A stretch of DNA of 64,000 bases from Bacteroidota bacterium. GTDB lineage: Bacteria; Bacteroidota; Bacteroidia; Sphingobacteriales; Sphingobacteriaceae. Below are positions 35,752 through 45,239 of this stretch, piece by piece. The stretch's first letter is position 1, and every line of letters begins with the position of its first letter. Location of the stretch: the NCBI GenBank assembly GCA_013289045.1, contig JABDAU010000009.1, positions 1 to 64,000 of the forward strand, in the 5' to 3' direction. The position numbers and the translations under genes were made by a program. The notes below the pieces were generated by a model. It was not told the origin of the DNA. It made no database searches and saw only the letters and a program-made list of their open reading frames with translations.

Positions 35752-36210
35752 TTACACCAAATCCAGCACCTGCTGCGATGCATTCTTCGTATCCACCTTC
35801 TCAATAATCTTATTGATCACGCCATCGCCATCGATAATAAACGTGGTGCGGGCAGTACCCATATAGGTTTTGCCATACATGCTTTTTTCTACCCAAACGC
35901 CGTAAGCTTCAACAATATGCTTGTCGGCATCCGCTATCAGCGGGAAGGGCAGGCTGTATTTGGTCTCGAATTTTTTGTGCGATTTTTCATCATCCGTGCT
36001 CACACCGATCACCTGGTAGCCTTTACCCAGCAGCGATTGATAATTATCCCTGAAATCGCAGGCCTCGGCAGTGCAGCCGGGGGTGTCATCCTTCGGATAG
36101 AAATATAGGATCACTGTTTTACCTTTAAAATCGGATAAGGAAACGGTTTTACCGTTCTGGTCCTTCGCAGTGAAATCGGGGGCTTTTTCGCCTTCTTTTA
36201 GTGTTGACAT
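35752..36210 (-). CDS. bcp: thioredoxin-dependent peroxiredoxin (Bcp/PrxQ)
   Basis: This encodes 152 residues. The peroxidatic Cys46 lies in DDTPGCTAEACDF, with the resolving Cys51 five residues later, the pattern of alpha-type PrxQ/Bcp. It reduces hydrogen and organic peroxides with electrons from thioredoxin and is cytosolic. The length is normal. It is probably separately transcribed. The upstream space holds a repeat of AGTGAATGAGTG units. Confidence 0.95.
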   Translation of the reverse strand: MSTLKEGEKAPDFTAKDQNGKTVSLSDFKGKTVILYFYPKDDTPGCTAEACDFRDNYQSLLGKGYQVIGVSTDDEKSHKKFETKYSLPFPLIADADKHIVEAYGVWVEKSMYGKTYMGTARTTFIIDGDGVINKIIEKVDTKNASQQVLDLV

Positions 36211-36230
36211 AGGTTTTAATTTTGAATAAG

Positions 36231-36290
36231 TGATTTAGTGAATGAGTGGGTAGGATTCAGTTAATTTACTAAATCACCCATTCACTCAAT
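36231..36290. repeat. inverted repeat of TGATTTAGTGAATGAGTG units
   Basis: TGATTTAGTGAATGAGTGGG at the left and ACTAAATCACCCATTCACTC at the right. It starts 20 bases before the bcp start codon and ends 5 bases after the M23 gene's stop codon. Confidence 0.7.
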
Positions 36291-36295
36291 GATCT

Positions 36296-38011
36296 TTATC
36301 TGTAAAAATCAGCTTTATAATCAGCAATATTATCTTTTCCGTCGGTTACAGCAAGCTCAAAAGTATGTTTGCCATGTCCTTCGGTACCATCAAAGGTATA
36401 ACTTAACACCTTGCTTTTATAATCCCAAAACATCAGCACCCATTTGCCGTCGAGGTAACCGTAATAGTTTTTGATGCCGGTAAGGTTATCGCTGATGTGG
36501 AAGTAAATGCCATGTTTGGCAGCCATGTTGGCGCCGTTGGTAATATTAACAGGCGCTATATGCGGCGGTACGGTATCCAGCCTAATATAAAACAGGCCAA
36601 AGCCCTTTGGCTTGCCTTTTATATAGCCATCCTCATAAACCCCGCCGGCATCATCCCCATCCACATTTACAATTACGGCCTTATTGGCGTATTTGCCGAT
36701 GGTGCTATCGGGTTTAATCCAAAGATCGAACGTGTCATTGATCGGCGAGAAGCGGTTGCCCACCTGGTAAGTGGGTGAGTAGTTGCCCGGCCTTTGCGGT
36801 AGTACCGAAAAGGTAAAATCCATATCATCGTATAAATTCCCCGGCGATACGGTTACTTTTGCCCGGTCGGTATTATAGGTGTTGGTTTGATCGTAATGGA
36901 AAAGGATGCCGGCCGGTTTGTAGGCAACATTCGGTACATGGCTGGTCGATCTTACCTTTAAATTCAATGTCGATTCATTTCCCGCTACATCCTTTACTAC
37001 ATACTCCACCTCATGTATCGAGTCATCAGTAAAATTCACTACGCCCTTATTAATGGACTGAGGATAGAGCGTAAGCTTACTGCCCGGCGGTACAAAGCAT
37101 TTTTGTATAAAGCGGCCTGCGCTAAGAAATTGCGGGTAATCGATATACGCGTTAATAGCATGGGTTTCGTCAAAAGCAAAACGTTCGGCAGCGAAGGTGT
37201 AAACGGTTTTGCCGTCGACTTTTACTTCAATAGAATATACGCCGTTATGGTTGGGCGATGTATTATTTATATCGTAAGCTGTAATGCCAAAACCGGTATT
37301 GCCGTTCACATTTACCACACGGGGACTTGCTAAGCGATAATGCCCATTTGCGCCAACCACACCCAGCAAGTCACGCGGTGTTTTTTCACTGAAAGGCGCA
37401 TCGCCGAAATGGTATACGCAAATGGTTCCCAATATCGGCGGCTTTTCGTCCGGAATCACCATACCGAATAACTGTGCATTGATAGTTTGCTCGGTTTTGG
37501 TATCCCTGATCTCGAAATGCAAATGCGGCCCTGCAACTGCGCCGGTATGACCGGATATAGCGATCACCTGTCCCTTGGTTACCGTATACTGCATGGGCAG
37601 CAGGTTAAAATCTACCTGGTCATTCTTTTGCTGTATCTGATAATCATGCACCATTTTGGCCAGCTCGGGATTGAAATTTCTCAGGTGACCGTAAACGGTA
37701 GTAAAGCCATTAGGGTGGGTGATATAAACCGCATTGCCAAAACCACCAAACTGCACTTTCAACCGCGATACAAAGCCATCGGCAGCGGCGTGTACCGGGT
37801 AGCCGTCTTCCTGGTTGGTGCGGAAATCGAGCCCGGCGTGGAAATGGTTCGGACGCAGCTCGCCGAAGGAGCCAACCGTTTTTGGCGGCAGATCAAGCGG
37901 GTAACGGAAATAGGTTTTGGGGTATTGCTGGGTTTCGATAGGGTCTTGCGCCTTTGCACGAAATAATATTCCCGCAATAAAGAGCAGGCATAAGGAAAGC
38001 TTTCTCAACAT
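36296..38011 (-). CDS. M23 family metallopeptidase with C-terminal beta domains
   Basis: This encodes 571 residues with a signal peptide (LSLCLLFIAGILFRAKA). The LytM/M23 domain has the zinc ligands His58 and Asp62 (HFHAGLDF), a second His near GFTTVYGHL and the HLHF motif (GPHLHFEI). The remaining about 350 residues form beta-sandwich-like domains that might bind peptidoglycan or keep the enzyme in the outer membrane. The whole HxxxD/HxH set is present, so it should be active in peptidoglycan or peptide cleavage. The upstream FAH gene ends 2 bases before its start. Confidence 0.88.
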   Translation of the reverse strand: MLRKLSLCLLFIAGILFRAKAQDPIETQQYPKTYFRYPLDLPPKTVGSFGELRPNHFHAGLDFRTNQEDGYPVHAAADGFVSRLKVQFGGFGNAVYITHPNGFTTVYGHLRNFNPELAKMVHDYQIQQKNDQVDFNLLPMQYTVTKGQVIAISGHTGAVAGPHLHFEIRDTKTEQTINAQLFGMVIPDEKPPILGTICVYHFGDAPFSEKTPRDLLGVVGANGHYRLASPRVVNVNGNTGFGITAYDINNTSPNHNGVYSIEVKVDGKTVYTFAAERFAFDETHAINAYIDYPQFLSAGRFIQKCFVPPGSKLTLYPQSINKGVVNFTDDSIHEVEYVVKDVAGNESTLNLKVRSTSHVPNVAYKPAGILFHYDQTNTYNTDRAKVTVSPGNLYDDMDFTFSVLPQRPGNYSPTYQVGNRFSPINDTFDLWIKPDSTIGKYANKAVIVNVDGDDAGGVYEDGYIKGKPKGFGLFYIRLDTVPPHIAPVNITNGANMAAKHGIYFHISDNLTGIKNYYGYLDGKWVLMFWDYKSKVLSYTFDGTEGHGKHTFELAVTDGKDNIADYKADFYR

Positions 38012-38013
38012 GC

Positions 38014-38625
38014 CTATTTAACAAAAAAGTCAAGCAATTTGTTATCATTCAGGTAGCCTTCTAAATGGTCGCCCACACCCACCTTACTTACACCCGGGGG
38101 GGTGCCGGTAAATATCAGGTCGCCCTTTTTAAGGGTAATGTATTGCGATACGAAGGCAATCAATCGCTCGAAAGAGAAAAGCAGGTCTTTAGTATTGCCA
38201 TCCTGTCGGGTTTCGCCGTTGATATCCAGGCGCAAATTTAAATTATACAGATCGCCCAATTCGGCTTTAGGTATAAAGTTGCTGATAGGGGCAGAGCCGT
38301 CAAAGCCTTTTGCCAGTTCCCACGGCAGGCCTTTTTCCTTGTGTCGGTTTTGGATATCACGGGCAGTAAAGTCGATCCCGAGGCCGATCTCATCATAATA
38401 GCCGTCAGCAAATTTTTCGCCGATGTGCTTGCCTTCCTTGCATACCTTTAACACAACTTCAATCTCGTGGTGAATATCCTGCGAGAAATCGGGATGATAG
38501 AACGGTTTGTTGTCTTTCAGGATGGCGGTATCCGGTTTCATAAAAATAACCGGGATGGTGGGCACCGGGTTGTTCAGCTCTTTGGCGTGTTCGGCGTAAT
38601 TGCGGCCGATGGCGATGATCTTCAT
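38014..38625 (-). CDS. fumarylacetoacetate hydrolase family protein
   Basis: This encodes 203 residues, the short single-domain form. Typical motifs are IAIGRNYAEHAKEL, PVIFMKPDTAI, the metal-binding Glu pair in DIHHEIEVVLKV, and DFTARDIQN. Short FAH proteins are acylpyruvate hydrolases or oxaloacetate decarboxylases. There is no tyrosine degradation gene here. It is translated just ahead of the M23 gene and probably shares a transcript without a functional link. Confidence 0.9.
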   Translation of the reverse strand: MKIIAIGRNYAEHAKELNNPVPTIPVIFMKPDTAILKDNKPFYHPDFSQDIHHEIEVVLKVCKEGKHIGEKFADGYYDEIGLGIDFTARDIQNRHKEKGLPWELAKGFDGSAPISNFIPKAELGDLYNLNLRLDINGETRQDGNTKDLLFSFERLIAFVSQYITLKKGDLIFTGTPPGVSKVGVGDHLEGYLNDNKLLDFFVK

Positions 38626-38728
38626 CCGGCTAAGTTAGCGAATTACAATAATTGCCGAATGGTTGAAGTAGAAGAATGCTTAAAAGCAACAAAGAAATTG
38701 CAAAAGGGGATGGCGATTATCACCAGGT

Positions 38729-38800
38729 GTTCCGATGGAACACGTGTTCAATGTATTCATTTTCTACCGACCAATTGTCCCTACGGGACAAGTAGGGATG
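38729..38800. repeat. repeat patch with TGTTCCGATGGAACA and TGTCCCTACGGGACA hairpins
   Basis: Two short perfect palindromes, TGTTCC-GAT-GGAACA and TGTCCC-TAC-GGGACA, are separated by TCATTTTCTACCGACC. The pattern looks like a dispersed repeat fragment. No reading frame of interest covers 38626-38904. Confidence 0.6.
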
Positions 38801-38904
38801 AAGATCGCCCCATAGCGCGATTGATTGGGCAAGCCTTATTGTTATATTGCTTGTATCGCAACTTGTTAATATACTTTTTGTAATTTCGGATAACCTTTAT
38901 TGCT

Positions 38905-39324
38905 ATGAGATTAAGATATAGAATTACCAGATCAACAACTTTGGATCCGGAAACTATTATTAAACGAACAATTTTAGTGGTTAAAGACAATGAATACAGG
39001 ATTGCTAATTCTACAGAACACGAAGTATCATTTGATAATAAAAAATATATGTTTTCAAGTAGGATTGCAAACGTTAGTAGGGTGAATAGTGGTAAATTTG
39101 AGATTGAAAATAATAAAGAGGACAGAACTATAATCTTTGAGTATTATCCAATTACTATTTCTGAATTTGTATTAGTGGCAGTAATAAGTATAGTGATTGT
39201 TGTTTTTGCAATTATAAATGATATTTATCCTGCTGTATTGATTTCCTTGATTTTTATCGGTCAATTAATTTTTAAGCATTTTAATCTGAAAATGTTAGCT
39301 AAGGAAATGTTAGAAGAAATCTGA
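38905..39324 (+). CDS. AT-rich small membrane protein, unknown
   Basis: This encodes 139 residues. Residues 1-85 are soluble and beta-rich (RITRSTTLDPETIIKRTI, VVKDNEYRIANSTEHEVSF). Residues about 90-130 contain two membrane helices (EFVLVAVISIVIVVFAII, AVLISLIFIGQLIF). The base composition is clearly AT-richer than its neighbours, and it is followed by REP palindromes and preceded by a repeat patch. This may be a recently acquired gene. I do not recognise a family. Confidence 0.6.
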   Translation: MRLRYRITRSTTLDPETIIKRTILVVKDNEYRIANSTEHEVSFDNKKYMFSSRIANVSRVNSGKFEIENNKEDRTIIFEYYPITISEFVLVAVISIVIVVFAIINDIYPAVLISLIFIGQLIFKHFNLKMLAKEMLEEI

Positions 39325-39328
39325 TCCA

Positions 39329-39423
39329 TTGCTTGTGTCCTCACAAACGATAGTTGTTGCTATTCCATTGTTTGTGTCCCCACAAACAATTAGCTGCTGT
39401 TTGTGGGGACACAAACAGCGGGG
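39329..39423. repeat. three REP palindromes of the RAYT-associated family
   Basis: Units at 39329-39350 (TTGCTTGTG/CACAAACGA), 39365-39390 (ATTGTTTGTG/CACAAACAAT, reverse orientation) and 39396-39423 (GCTGTTTGTG/CACAAACAGC then GGGG). They match the palindromes around the RAYT gene 12 kb away. The second and third face each other, making a BIME-like pair. Confidence 0.85.
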
Positions 39424-39445
39424 TAAAGAAATTGCAAAAAATTCC

Positions 39446-39943
39446 TTAATAAACGCTGATCCTTTTAATAACCGATTCGGTACCGGCATTAATGCGGGCG
39501 AAATAAAAACCGCGGGCAAGCTTGTTGGCGATGGATACAGTGTACTTCTGTTCGCCGGTATCAAACCGCTCTTGTACTACATTAAGCACAGCATTGCCCA
39601 AAACGTCCATTATTTTAATGGTCACATTTGAGTTATGCGAAAGCGTAAATTTAAAATTAAGCTGGTCGCTTGCAGGGTTTGGGAATACGTCAACATCCTG
39701 CAGCAGCTTATCATCCGAGCGCGGGACGTTGATCTTCGTTGTTGAAACCACTCCCGGTTTTAGCGGCGGCAGCGCAAACGAAAGGCCATTTTTTAAGTAT
39801 GATTGTTTGGCTTTAGCTTTGTGGTAACGTAAATAAGTAGTATCGGTACTGGCCAGGCGGGCATAGGCAATACCAAAATTCATGACGATCACTGCGGTGA
39901 TGGTTATAATCCATGAAATTTTGAAAGTATTGGTTCTCCTCAT
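39446..39943 (-). CDS. T9SS type A sorting-domain protein
   Basis: This encodes 165 residues. A membrane-spanning signal is near the N-terminus (ISWIITITAVIVMNFGIA). The last about 80 residues are the T9SS C-terminal domain: VFPNPASDQLNFKFTLSHN, VTIKIMDVLGN, the GEQKYTVSIANKLARGFYF loop and the final VIKRISVY. This domain directs export by the type IX system to the surface. Almost no cargo precedes it (about 60 residues), so it may be a short surface protein or a leftover sorting domain. Confidence 0.85.
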   Translation of the reverse strand: MRRTNTFKISWIITITAVIVMNFGIAYARLASTDTTYLRYHKAKAKQSYLKNGLSFALPPLKPGVVSTTKINVPRSDDKLLQDVDVFPNPASDQLNFKFTLSHNSNVTIKIMDVLGNAVLNVVQERFDTGEQKYTVSIANKLARGFYFARINAGTESVIKRISVY

Positions 39944-40144
39944 CCCTTTAATTTGTAATAATTATACAAAAATATAAATAAAGTTGCGCAACAATTTAAA
40001 TGTGGCCGGATTAGTAAATTTTTTTAACAATTTTTAACAAAACCCATTCCATCTGTATCGCAATTCAATATTTTTATACGTTCGACGCAGAAAAAAAGGT
40101 GTAGTCGGGAAAAAATTAATAATTTTACACCATACAAACAAAAA

Positions 40145-42115
40145 GTGTCAAGTCATAAGGATCTGCAAAAGCTGACAGTCCCCGGATTGTTGATCAGCTT
40201 AGGAATAATTTACGGCGATATCGGTACCTCGCCTTTATATGTTTTCAAGGCCATCTTAGCCAGTACCATACCGTTCCATTCAAATGTTACTGCCCCTATT
40301 AATGAATTAATAATTCTTGGTGGTGTTTCACTTATCGTTTGGACGCTGACAATGCAAACCACCATCAAGTATGTGGTAATCACTTTGCAGGCAGATAACA
40401 AAGGTGAGGGCGGCATTTTCTCGCTGTTCTCGTTAGTACGGCGCAAGGCAAAGTGGCTCATCGTGCCGGCGGTAGTGGGCGGTTGCGCCCTGCTTGCCGA
40501 TGGTATTATTACCCCGCCTATTTCCATATCATCCGCTATTGAAGGCCTCCAGCCGTTGTACCCGCATATCCATACCATGACGATCGTTATCATCATCCTG
40601 GTTGCCTTGTTCCTGATCCAGCAATTCGGTACTTCGCTGGTGGGTAAGGCTTTTGGGCCAATCATGTTCATCTGGTTTAGCATGATGGGGTTTTTAGGCA
40701 TTATGTACATCGCGAAGATGCCATGGATATTTAAAGCGCTGAACCCTTACTATGGTATAAAATTATTAATAACCGACCCAAATGCGTTCATCGTGTTGGG
40801 CGCAGTCTTCTTATGTACCACGGGCGCCGAAGCGCTTTATTCAGACCTTGGGCATTGCGGCCGGAGTAACATCAGGGTAAGCTGGATATATGTAAAAACC
40901 TGCCTTATACTAAACTATTTAGGCCAGGGCGCATGGCTGATGCAGCATGCTGGCCATCCGTTGAGCGATAAGATCAATCCTTTTTTTGAATTGATGCCGC
41001 AATGGTTCCTGCTTTTTGGTATCGGTGTGGCTACGGTTGCTACCGTTATTGCCAGCCAGGCTTTAATATCGGGTTCATTTACGCTTATCGCGGAAGCTGT
41101 GAGGCTTAACCTGTGGCCAAAAGTGCGTATCAATTATCCGTCTGAACAAAAAGGACAATTATATGTACCAAGTGTAAACTGGTTGCTGTGCGGCGGTTGC
41201 GTTGGTGTTGTTTTGCTCTTCCAAAGTTCGGATAACATGACTGCGGCTTATGGTTTAAGCATCACCATCGCCATGTTGATGACCTCCATATTGGTATCGC
41301 GTTACCTGAAGAAAAGAAAGGTGCCAAGCTATATCATATGGATCTTCCTGCTTGTTTATATGACCATCGAGGGTACCTTCCTGGCCAGTAACCTGGGTAA
41401 ATTTGTTAATGGCGGCTGGTTTACGCTATCGGTAGGCCTGGTGCTGTTCTCGGTGATGTGGACCTGGCACACGGCCCGCAAGATCAGGAACCGGTATGTG
41501 AAATTTATAGAGATAGACGATTATTTCAATATACTCAAAGAACTGAGTGATGATGAGTCGGTGCCGAAATATGCTTCGCAGCTGGTTTACCTTACCAGCG
41601 CCAATTTTGATACGGAGATAGAGTCAAAGATCATTTATTCCATATTGCAAAAGCAGCCCAAGCGTGCAGATGTATACTGGCTGGTGCACGTTGACGTAGT
41701 GGATGAGCCTTACAAATGTGAGTACGAGGTTGATTTCCTGGTGCCGAACAAATTAATCAGGGTTGATTTTAAACTGGGTTTCCGCGTTGAGCAGCAGATC
41801 AATCTCCTGTTCAGGAAAGTGGTTGAAGAGTTGGTAAAGAATGGCGAGGTGGATATCACCAGCAAATATACTTCACTCAATAAGCATAAGATAGTGGGCG
41901 ATTTCAGGTTCGTGGTGATAGAGAAAGTACTTTCCCGCTCACATAACCTGTCGTTTTACGAAAGCTTTGTGATGGCTTATTATAAGTACCTGAAAAAGAT
42001 GAGTCTTTCGGAAGAACGCGGTTTTGGCCTCGACCTGAGCTTTGTAACAGTCGAAAAAGTTCCGCTGATGCTTTCGTCTCCTGAAGCGGTTGACATACAC
42101 CGTATACGCCGTTAG
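40145..42115 (+). CDS. kup: KUP/HAK/KT family potassium transporter
   Basis: This encodes 656 residues from a GTG start at 40145. The KUP signature is LLISLGIIYGDIGTSPLYVFK, followed by twelve membrane helices, then a cytosolic C-terminal domain from about 470 (SLEEDDYF-like, RADVYWLVHVDVVDEPY). It takes up potassium with protons. The size and domain order are normal. It is monocistronic. The upstream sequence is strongly AT-rich. Confidence 0.94.
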   Translation: MSSHKDLQKLTVPGLLISLGIIYGDIGTSPLYVFKAILASTIPFHSNVTAPINELIILGGVSLIVWTLTMQTTIKYVVITLQADNKGEGGIFSLFSLVRRKAKWLIVPAVVGGCALLADGIITPPISISSAIEGLQPLYPHIHTMTIVIIILVALFLIQQFGTSLVGKAFGPIMFIWFSMMGFLGIMYIAKMPWIFKALNPYYGIKLLITDPNAFIVLGAVFLCTTGAEALYSDLGHCGRSNIRVSWIYVKTCLILNYLGQGAWLMQHAGHPLSDKINPFFELMPQWFLLFGIGVATVATVIASQALISGSFTLIAEAVRLNLWPKVRINYPSEQKGQLYVPSVNWLLCGGCVGVVLLFQSSDNMTAAYGLSITIAMLMTSILVSRYLKKRKVPSYIIWIFLLVYMTIEGTFLASNLGKFVNGGWFTLSVGLVLFSVMWTWHTARKIRNRYVKFIEIDDYFNILKELSDDESVPKYASQLVYLTSANFDTEIESKIIYSILQKQPKRADVYWLVHVDVVDEPYKCEYEVDFLVPNKLIRVDFKLGFRVEQQINLLFRKVVEELVKNGEVDITSKYTSLNKHKIVGDFRFVVIEKVLSRSHNLSFYESFVMAYYKYLKKMSLSEERGFGLDLSFVTVEKVPLMLSSPEAVDIHRIRR

Positions 42116-42208
42116 CAGTATCCCATATTTATAAAAAAAGGCTTGATTGTTAATTTTATATTAACGAAAATTCAGTTTTTCTTCAGATTCTAATTTGATA
42201 TTTACGAG

Positions 42209-43030
42209 GTGACACTAACAAAAAATTTTCTACAGGCCATTGCTATGGCCTGTTTATTGATTTTTCCATTTGCTGTTAAAGCACAGGTCGGGTCTGCAGA
42301 CACTGCAAAGAAGAATGTAGTTGATACCATAAAAAAGGACCTGTTTACTGCGCCTGATACGGTAAAAAAGCTGCACAGCAACCCATTATCGCTTATTCCA
42401 CCTGCGGTTGCCATTACTTATGGGGTATCGTCTTTTGTGTTTCATCCTGTACGCCGGGTCGATTATTACCTTTATGGCGTTACACAGCGTACCAATTCCG
42501 GTTTCCATACCAATGCCGAAAGCTATTTCCTGATAGCGCCGGTAGTTATGGTATATGGGCTTGACATGATTGGGGTAGAAGGTAAAAATACATTTATTGA
42601 TCGTACAGCTTTATTGGGCTTATCAGGCGCGATATTTGGTTTAACAGAAAATACTATTAAGCATGCAAGCCACCGTTTGCGACCAAATGAGAAAGATTAC
42701 CTGTCGTTCCCTTCGGGGCATACCGGGCTGGCCTTTTTGGGCGCAGAGTTCCTGGCGCAGGAATATTCGGAGAAATCGCCTATATATACTGTTATCGGGT
42801 ATTCTGTAGCGGTAACTACCGGCATCTTCCGCATGTATAACCGCGACCATTGGTTTAGCGATGTGGTGGCAGGAGCGGGGTTTGGCGTGTTATCTACCAA
42901 AGCCTCGTACCTCATTTATCCTTACCTGCGCAACTGGCTTACGCATAAAGACAAGCATGGCCGGAGTACCATGCTGATGCCAACCTACCAGGATGGCACG
43001 GTACAATTAGCCTTTGCGAAAACACTTTAA
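42209..43030 (+). CDS. PAP2 family membrane-associated phosphatase
   Basis: This encodes 273 residues from a GTG start. A signal-like helix (LQAIAMACLLIFPFAVKA) is followed by an unstructured stretch and a PAP2 domain. Its motifs are KHASHRLRP (C1: KxxxxxxRP), SFPSGHTG (C2: PSGH) and RMYNRDHWFSDVVAG (C3: SRxxxxxHxxxD, with the first Arg aligned). It may dephosphorylate a lipid such as undecaprenyl pyrophosphate in the periplasm. It converges with the SemiSWEET gene and ends exactly next to its stop codon. Confidence 0.88.
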   Translation: MTLTKNFLQAIAMACLLIFPFAVKAQVGSADTAKKNVVDTIKKDLFTAPDTVKKLHSNPLSLIPPAVAITYGVSSFVFHPVRRVDYYLYGVTQRTNSGFHTNAESYFLIAPVVMVYGLDMIGVEGKNTFIDRTALLGLSGAIFGLTENTIKHASHRLRPNEKDYLSFPSGHTGLAFLGAEFLAQEYSEKSPIYTVIGYSVAVTTGIFRMYNRDHWFSDVVAGAGFGVLSTKASYLIYPYLRNWLTHKDKHGRSTMLMPTYQDGTVQLAFAKTL

Positions 43031-43297
43031 TTATTTGTATTTGAGCTTAAAGCCCAGGATGATGCTGGCGAAAACGAGTGTAACGAAATTCCCTATCATT
43101 ACCGGCGGCGATTTAAACAGGATGCCGTAAATAAGCCATAACACCGTTCCCGCTGTAAAAAGGATGTACATAGGCAGCGATATTGCCGAAGTATCCTTTG
43201 AACGGATGGTTTTGATGGCCTGCGGAAGGAAAGATATGGTAGTGCCAAAGGCTGCCAGCAGCCCTATAAGGTTTATGTAATTAAATTGCTGCGACAT
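43031..43297 (-). CDS. SemiSWEET sugar transporter
   Basis: This encodes 88 residues, the typical SemiSWEET size, with three helices. The PQ-loop motif is in TTISFLPQAIKTIRSKDTS. The pattern ISLPMYILFTAGTVLWLIYG gives helix 2, and VMIGNFVTLVFASIILGFKL gives helix 3. It works as a homodimer and moves sugars along a gradient. Its stop codon touches the stop of the PAP2 gene at 43030. Confidence 0.9.
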   Translation of the reverse strand: MSQQFNYINLIGLLAAFGTTISFLPQAIKTIRSKDTSAISLPMYILFTAGTVLWLIYGILFKSPPVMIGNFVTLVFASIILGFKLKYK

Positions 43298-43328
43298 AGG
43301 GGAGATGTATGTTTTTGTAATTTACTCG

Positions 43329-45230
43329 TTATGCTTTTTTCGGGCTTGTTTCCCTGAATACCAATGCGGCTACAAGGTAAGTAAATACGAAGCCAATAGC
43401 AGCGGCAATAATTCCAATAAATATCAGCGCTAAAACTTCGTCGTGCCAATAAAGGATCAGCGCAACTATTAATGCTGCAAGTGCGCCGAACCGGGCAATA
43501 AATATCGACTTTGTGTGATTGGGCGATACCGTTTCGGCCAGTTTGCTGTGCTTATAACTGTAGCTGATATAAATGACCATACCTATTAATAACCAGGCCA
43601 GGAAACGGATCCAGTTGAGATAGCCAAGCTCTGTCATGAGGTAAAAACAGCTTAACAGGCCTAAAACGGGTATCAGCGACAGGTTTTTAATGAAAGCCAT
43701 AACCGTAAGCACGGCTGATAAAATGATGAACAGGAAGAACGGGAAATTCTCATGTGCGTTCTTGCCCGAAAACAAATTGACAATATCGTGCCTAAAGAAG
43801 TAAATTCCGGCTATAAATACTACCGGCGCTATCCATTTTGAATTGACATAAGGCAGTCTGAACCGGCCTTTTTCGGCAGCTTCACGGGGCAATAACAATA
43901 CGCCGCCGCAAACCAGCACGAATGCAAACAAGGTGCCTATGCTGGTGAGGTCTGTTACCACGGTAAGGTTTACAAACAATGCCGGTACGGCAACAACAAA
44001 CCCGGTTACAATGGTGGAGAATGATGGCGTATGATATTTGGGGTGAATGCGCGAAAATGCTTTCGGCAGCAGGCCGTCGCGGCTCATGCTCATCCATATA
44101 CGGGGTTGGCCTAACTGGAATATGAGCAATACGCTGGCGGTTGCAATTACTGCGCTAAAGGAGATGATGCCGCTGATCTTGGTAAGATGCACCTGGTTAA
44201 ATACATAAGCCAATGGATCGCCAACGGCAAGGTGTTTGTAATTTACCATGCCTGTTAATACCAGGGCTATCAGCACATAAAGTACCGTGCAAATAATAAG
44301 CGAATAGATCATACCCCGGGGCAGGTCTCGCTGAGGTTTTTCACATTCCTCGGCAGTGGTTGAGATCGCATCGAAACCGATATAGGCAAAAAATACACCT
44401 GATACACCTTTCATTACCCCGCTGAATCCATTTGGCATAAACGGGTGCCAGTTAGCAGGTGTAACGTAAAAAAAACCTATAACTATTACCCCAATTACAA
44501 TAGCTATTTTTAATATAACCATTGCATTGGTGGCCTTTTTCGTTTCGCGTATGCCTATGTACACCAGGTAGGTGATGGCCACTACTATTAGCAAGGCAGG
44601 TAAGTTGGCTATAAGCTTGATACCAGCAATGCTCGGCGCTGCGGCCCATGCCAAAGCATTCTGGGTAAGGTCGCTCGTAATATCGCCAAACTTATGTGCA
44701 GCGGTTAATTGCGCTACCTGTTCATGCGCTTTAAAGGCGCTTAAGTAATCCGTTGTAAAATAGGCGGGAATATGAAGATGAAAACTTCCTATCTGTATAC
44801 TATCTACCAGATTTACAAAATAGGTACTCCATGAAATGGCGACGGCTATATTGCCGATGGCATATTCCATTAAAAGGTCCCAGCCGATGATCCACGCGAT
44901 CAGTTCGCCAAACGAAGCATAGGCATAAGTGTAAGCGCTGCCAGCCACCGGTATGCGGGAAGCAAATTCGGCATAGCAAAGCGCTGAAAACCCGCAGGTT
45001 ACAGCAGTGATAATGAATAGTATAATAACCCCCGGGCCACCGTCAAATGAGGCTAAGCCTATAGTTGAGAATATGCCCGCGCCTACAACCGCGGCAATAC
45101 CCATCAGGGTGAGGTCTCTAACGTTTAGTGCTTTAGTGAGATTGTGGCTATGGTCATGGTCGCCGAAGCCGCTCTTTAAATCGGATAGAATTTTTTCAAC
45201 AGATTTTTTACGAAATATACTTTTCGACAT
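43329..45230 (-). CDS. APC superfamily amino acid permease (cationic type)
   Basis: This encodes 633 residues with about fourteen helices. The N-terminal soluble stretch contains HDHSHNL, followed by the APC motif LMGIAAVVGAGIFSTIGL and YAEFASRIPVAGSAYTY. The C-terminal extension has two more helices. It resembles the cationic amino acid transporter group. A 32-base space separates it from the SemiSWEET gene. The upstream space contains an inverted repeat shared with the divergent PAP2 gene. Confidence 0.9.
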   Translation of the reverse strand: MSKSIFRKKSVEKILSDLKSGFGDHDHSHNLTKALNVRDLTLMGIAAVVGAGIFSTIGLASFDGGPGVIILFIITAVTCGFSALCYAEFASRIPVAGSAYTYAYASFGELIAWIIGWDLLMEYAIGNIAVAISWSTYFVNLVDSIQIGSFHLHIPAYFTTDYLSAFKAHEQVAQLTAAHKFGDITSDLTQNALAWAAAPSIAGIKLIANLPALLIVVAITYLVYIGIRETKKATNAMVILKIAIVIGVIVIGFFYVTPANWHPFMPNGFSGVMKGVSGVFFAYIGFDAISTTAEECEKPQRDLPRGMIYSLIICTVLYVLIALVLTGMVNYKHLAVGDPLAYVFNQVHLTKISGIISFSAVIATASVLLIFQLGQPRIWMSMSRDGLLPKAFSRIHPKYHTPSFSTIVTGFVVAVPALFVNLTVVTDLTSIGTLFAFVLVCGGVLLLPREAAEKGRFRLPYVNSKWIAPVVFIAGIYFFRHDIVNLFSGKNAHENFPFFLFIILSAVLTVMAFIKNLSLIPVLGLLSCFYLMTELGYLNWIRFLAWLLIGMVIYISYSYKHSKLAETVSPNHTKSIFIARFGALAALIVALILYWHDEVLALIFIGIIAAAIGFVFTYLVAALVFRETSPKKA

Positions 45231-45239
45231 AAATGTAAA

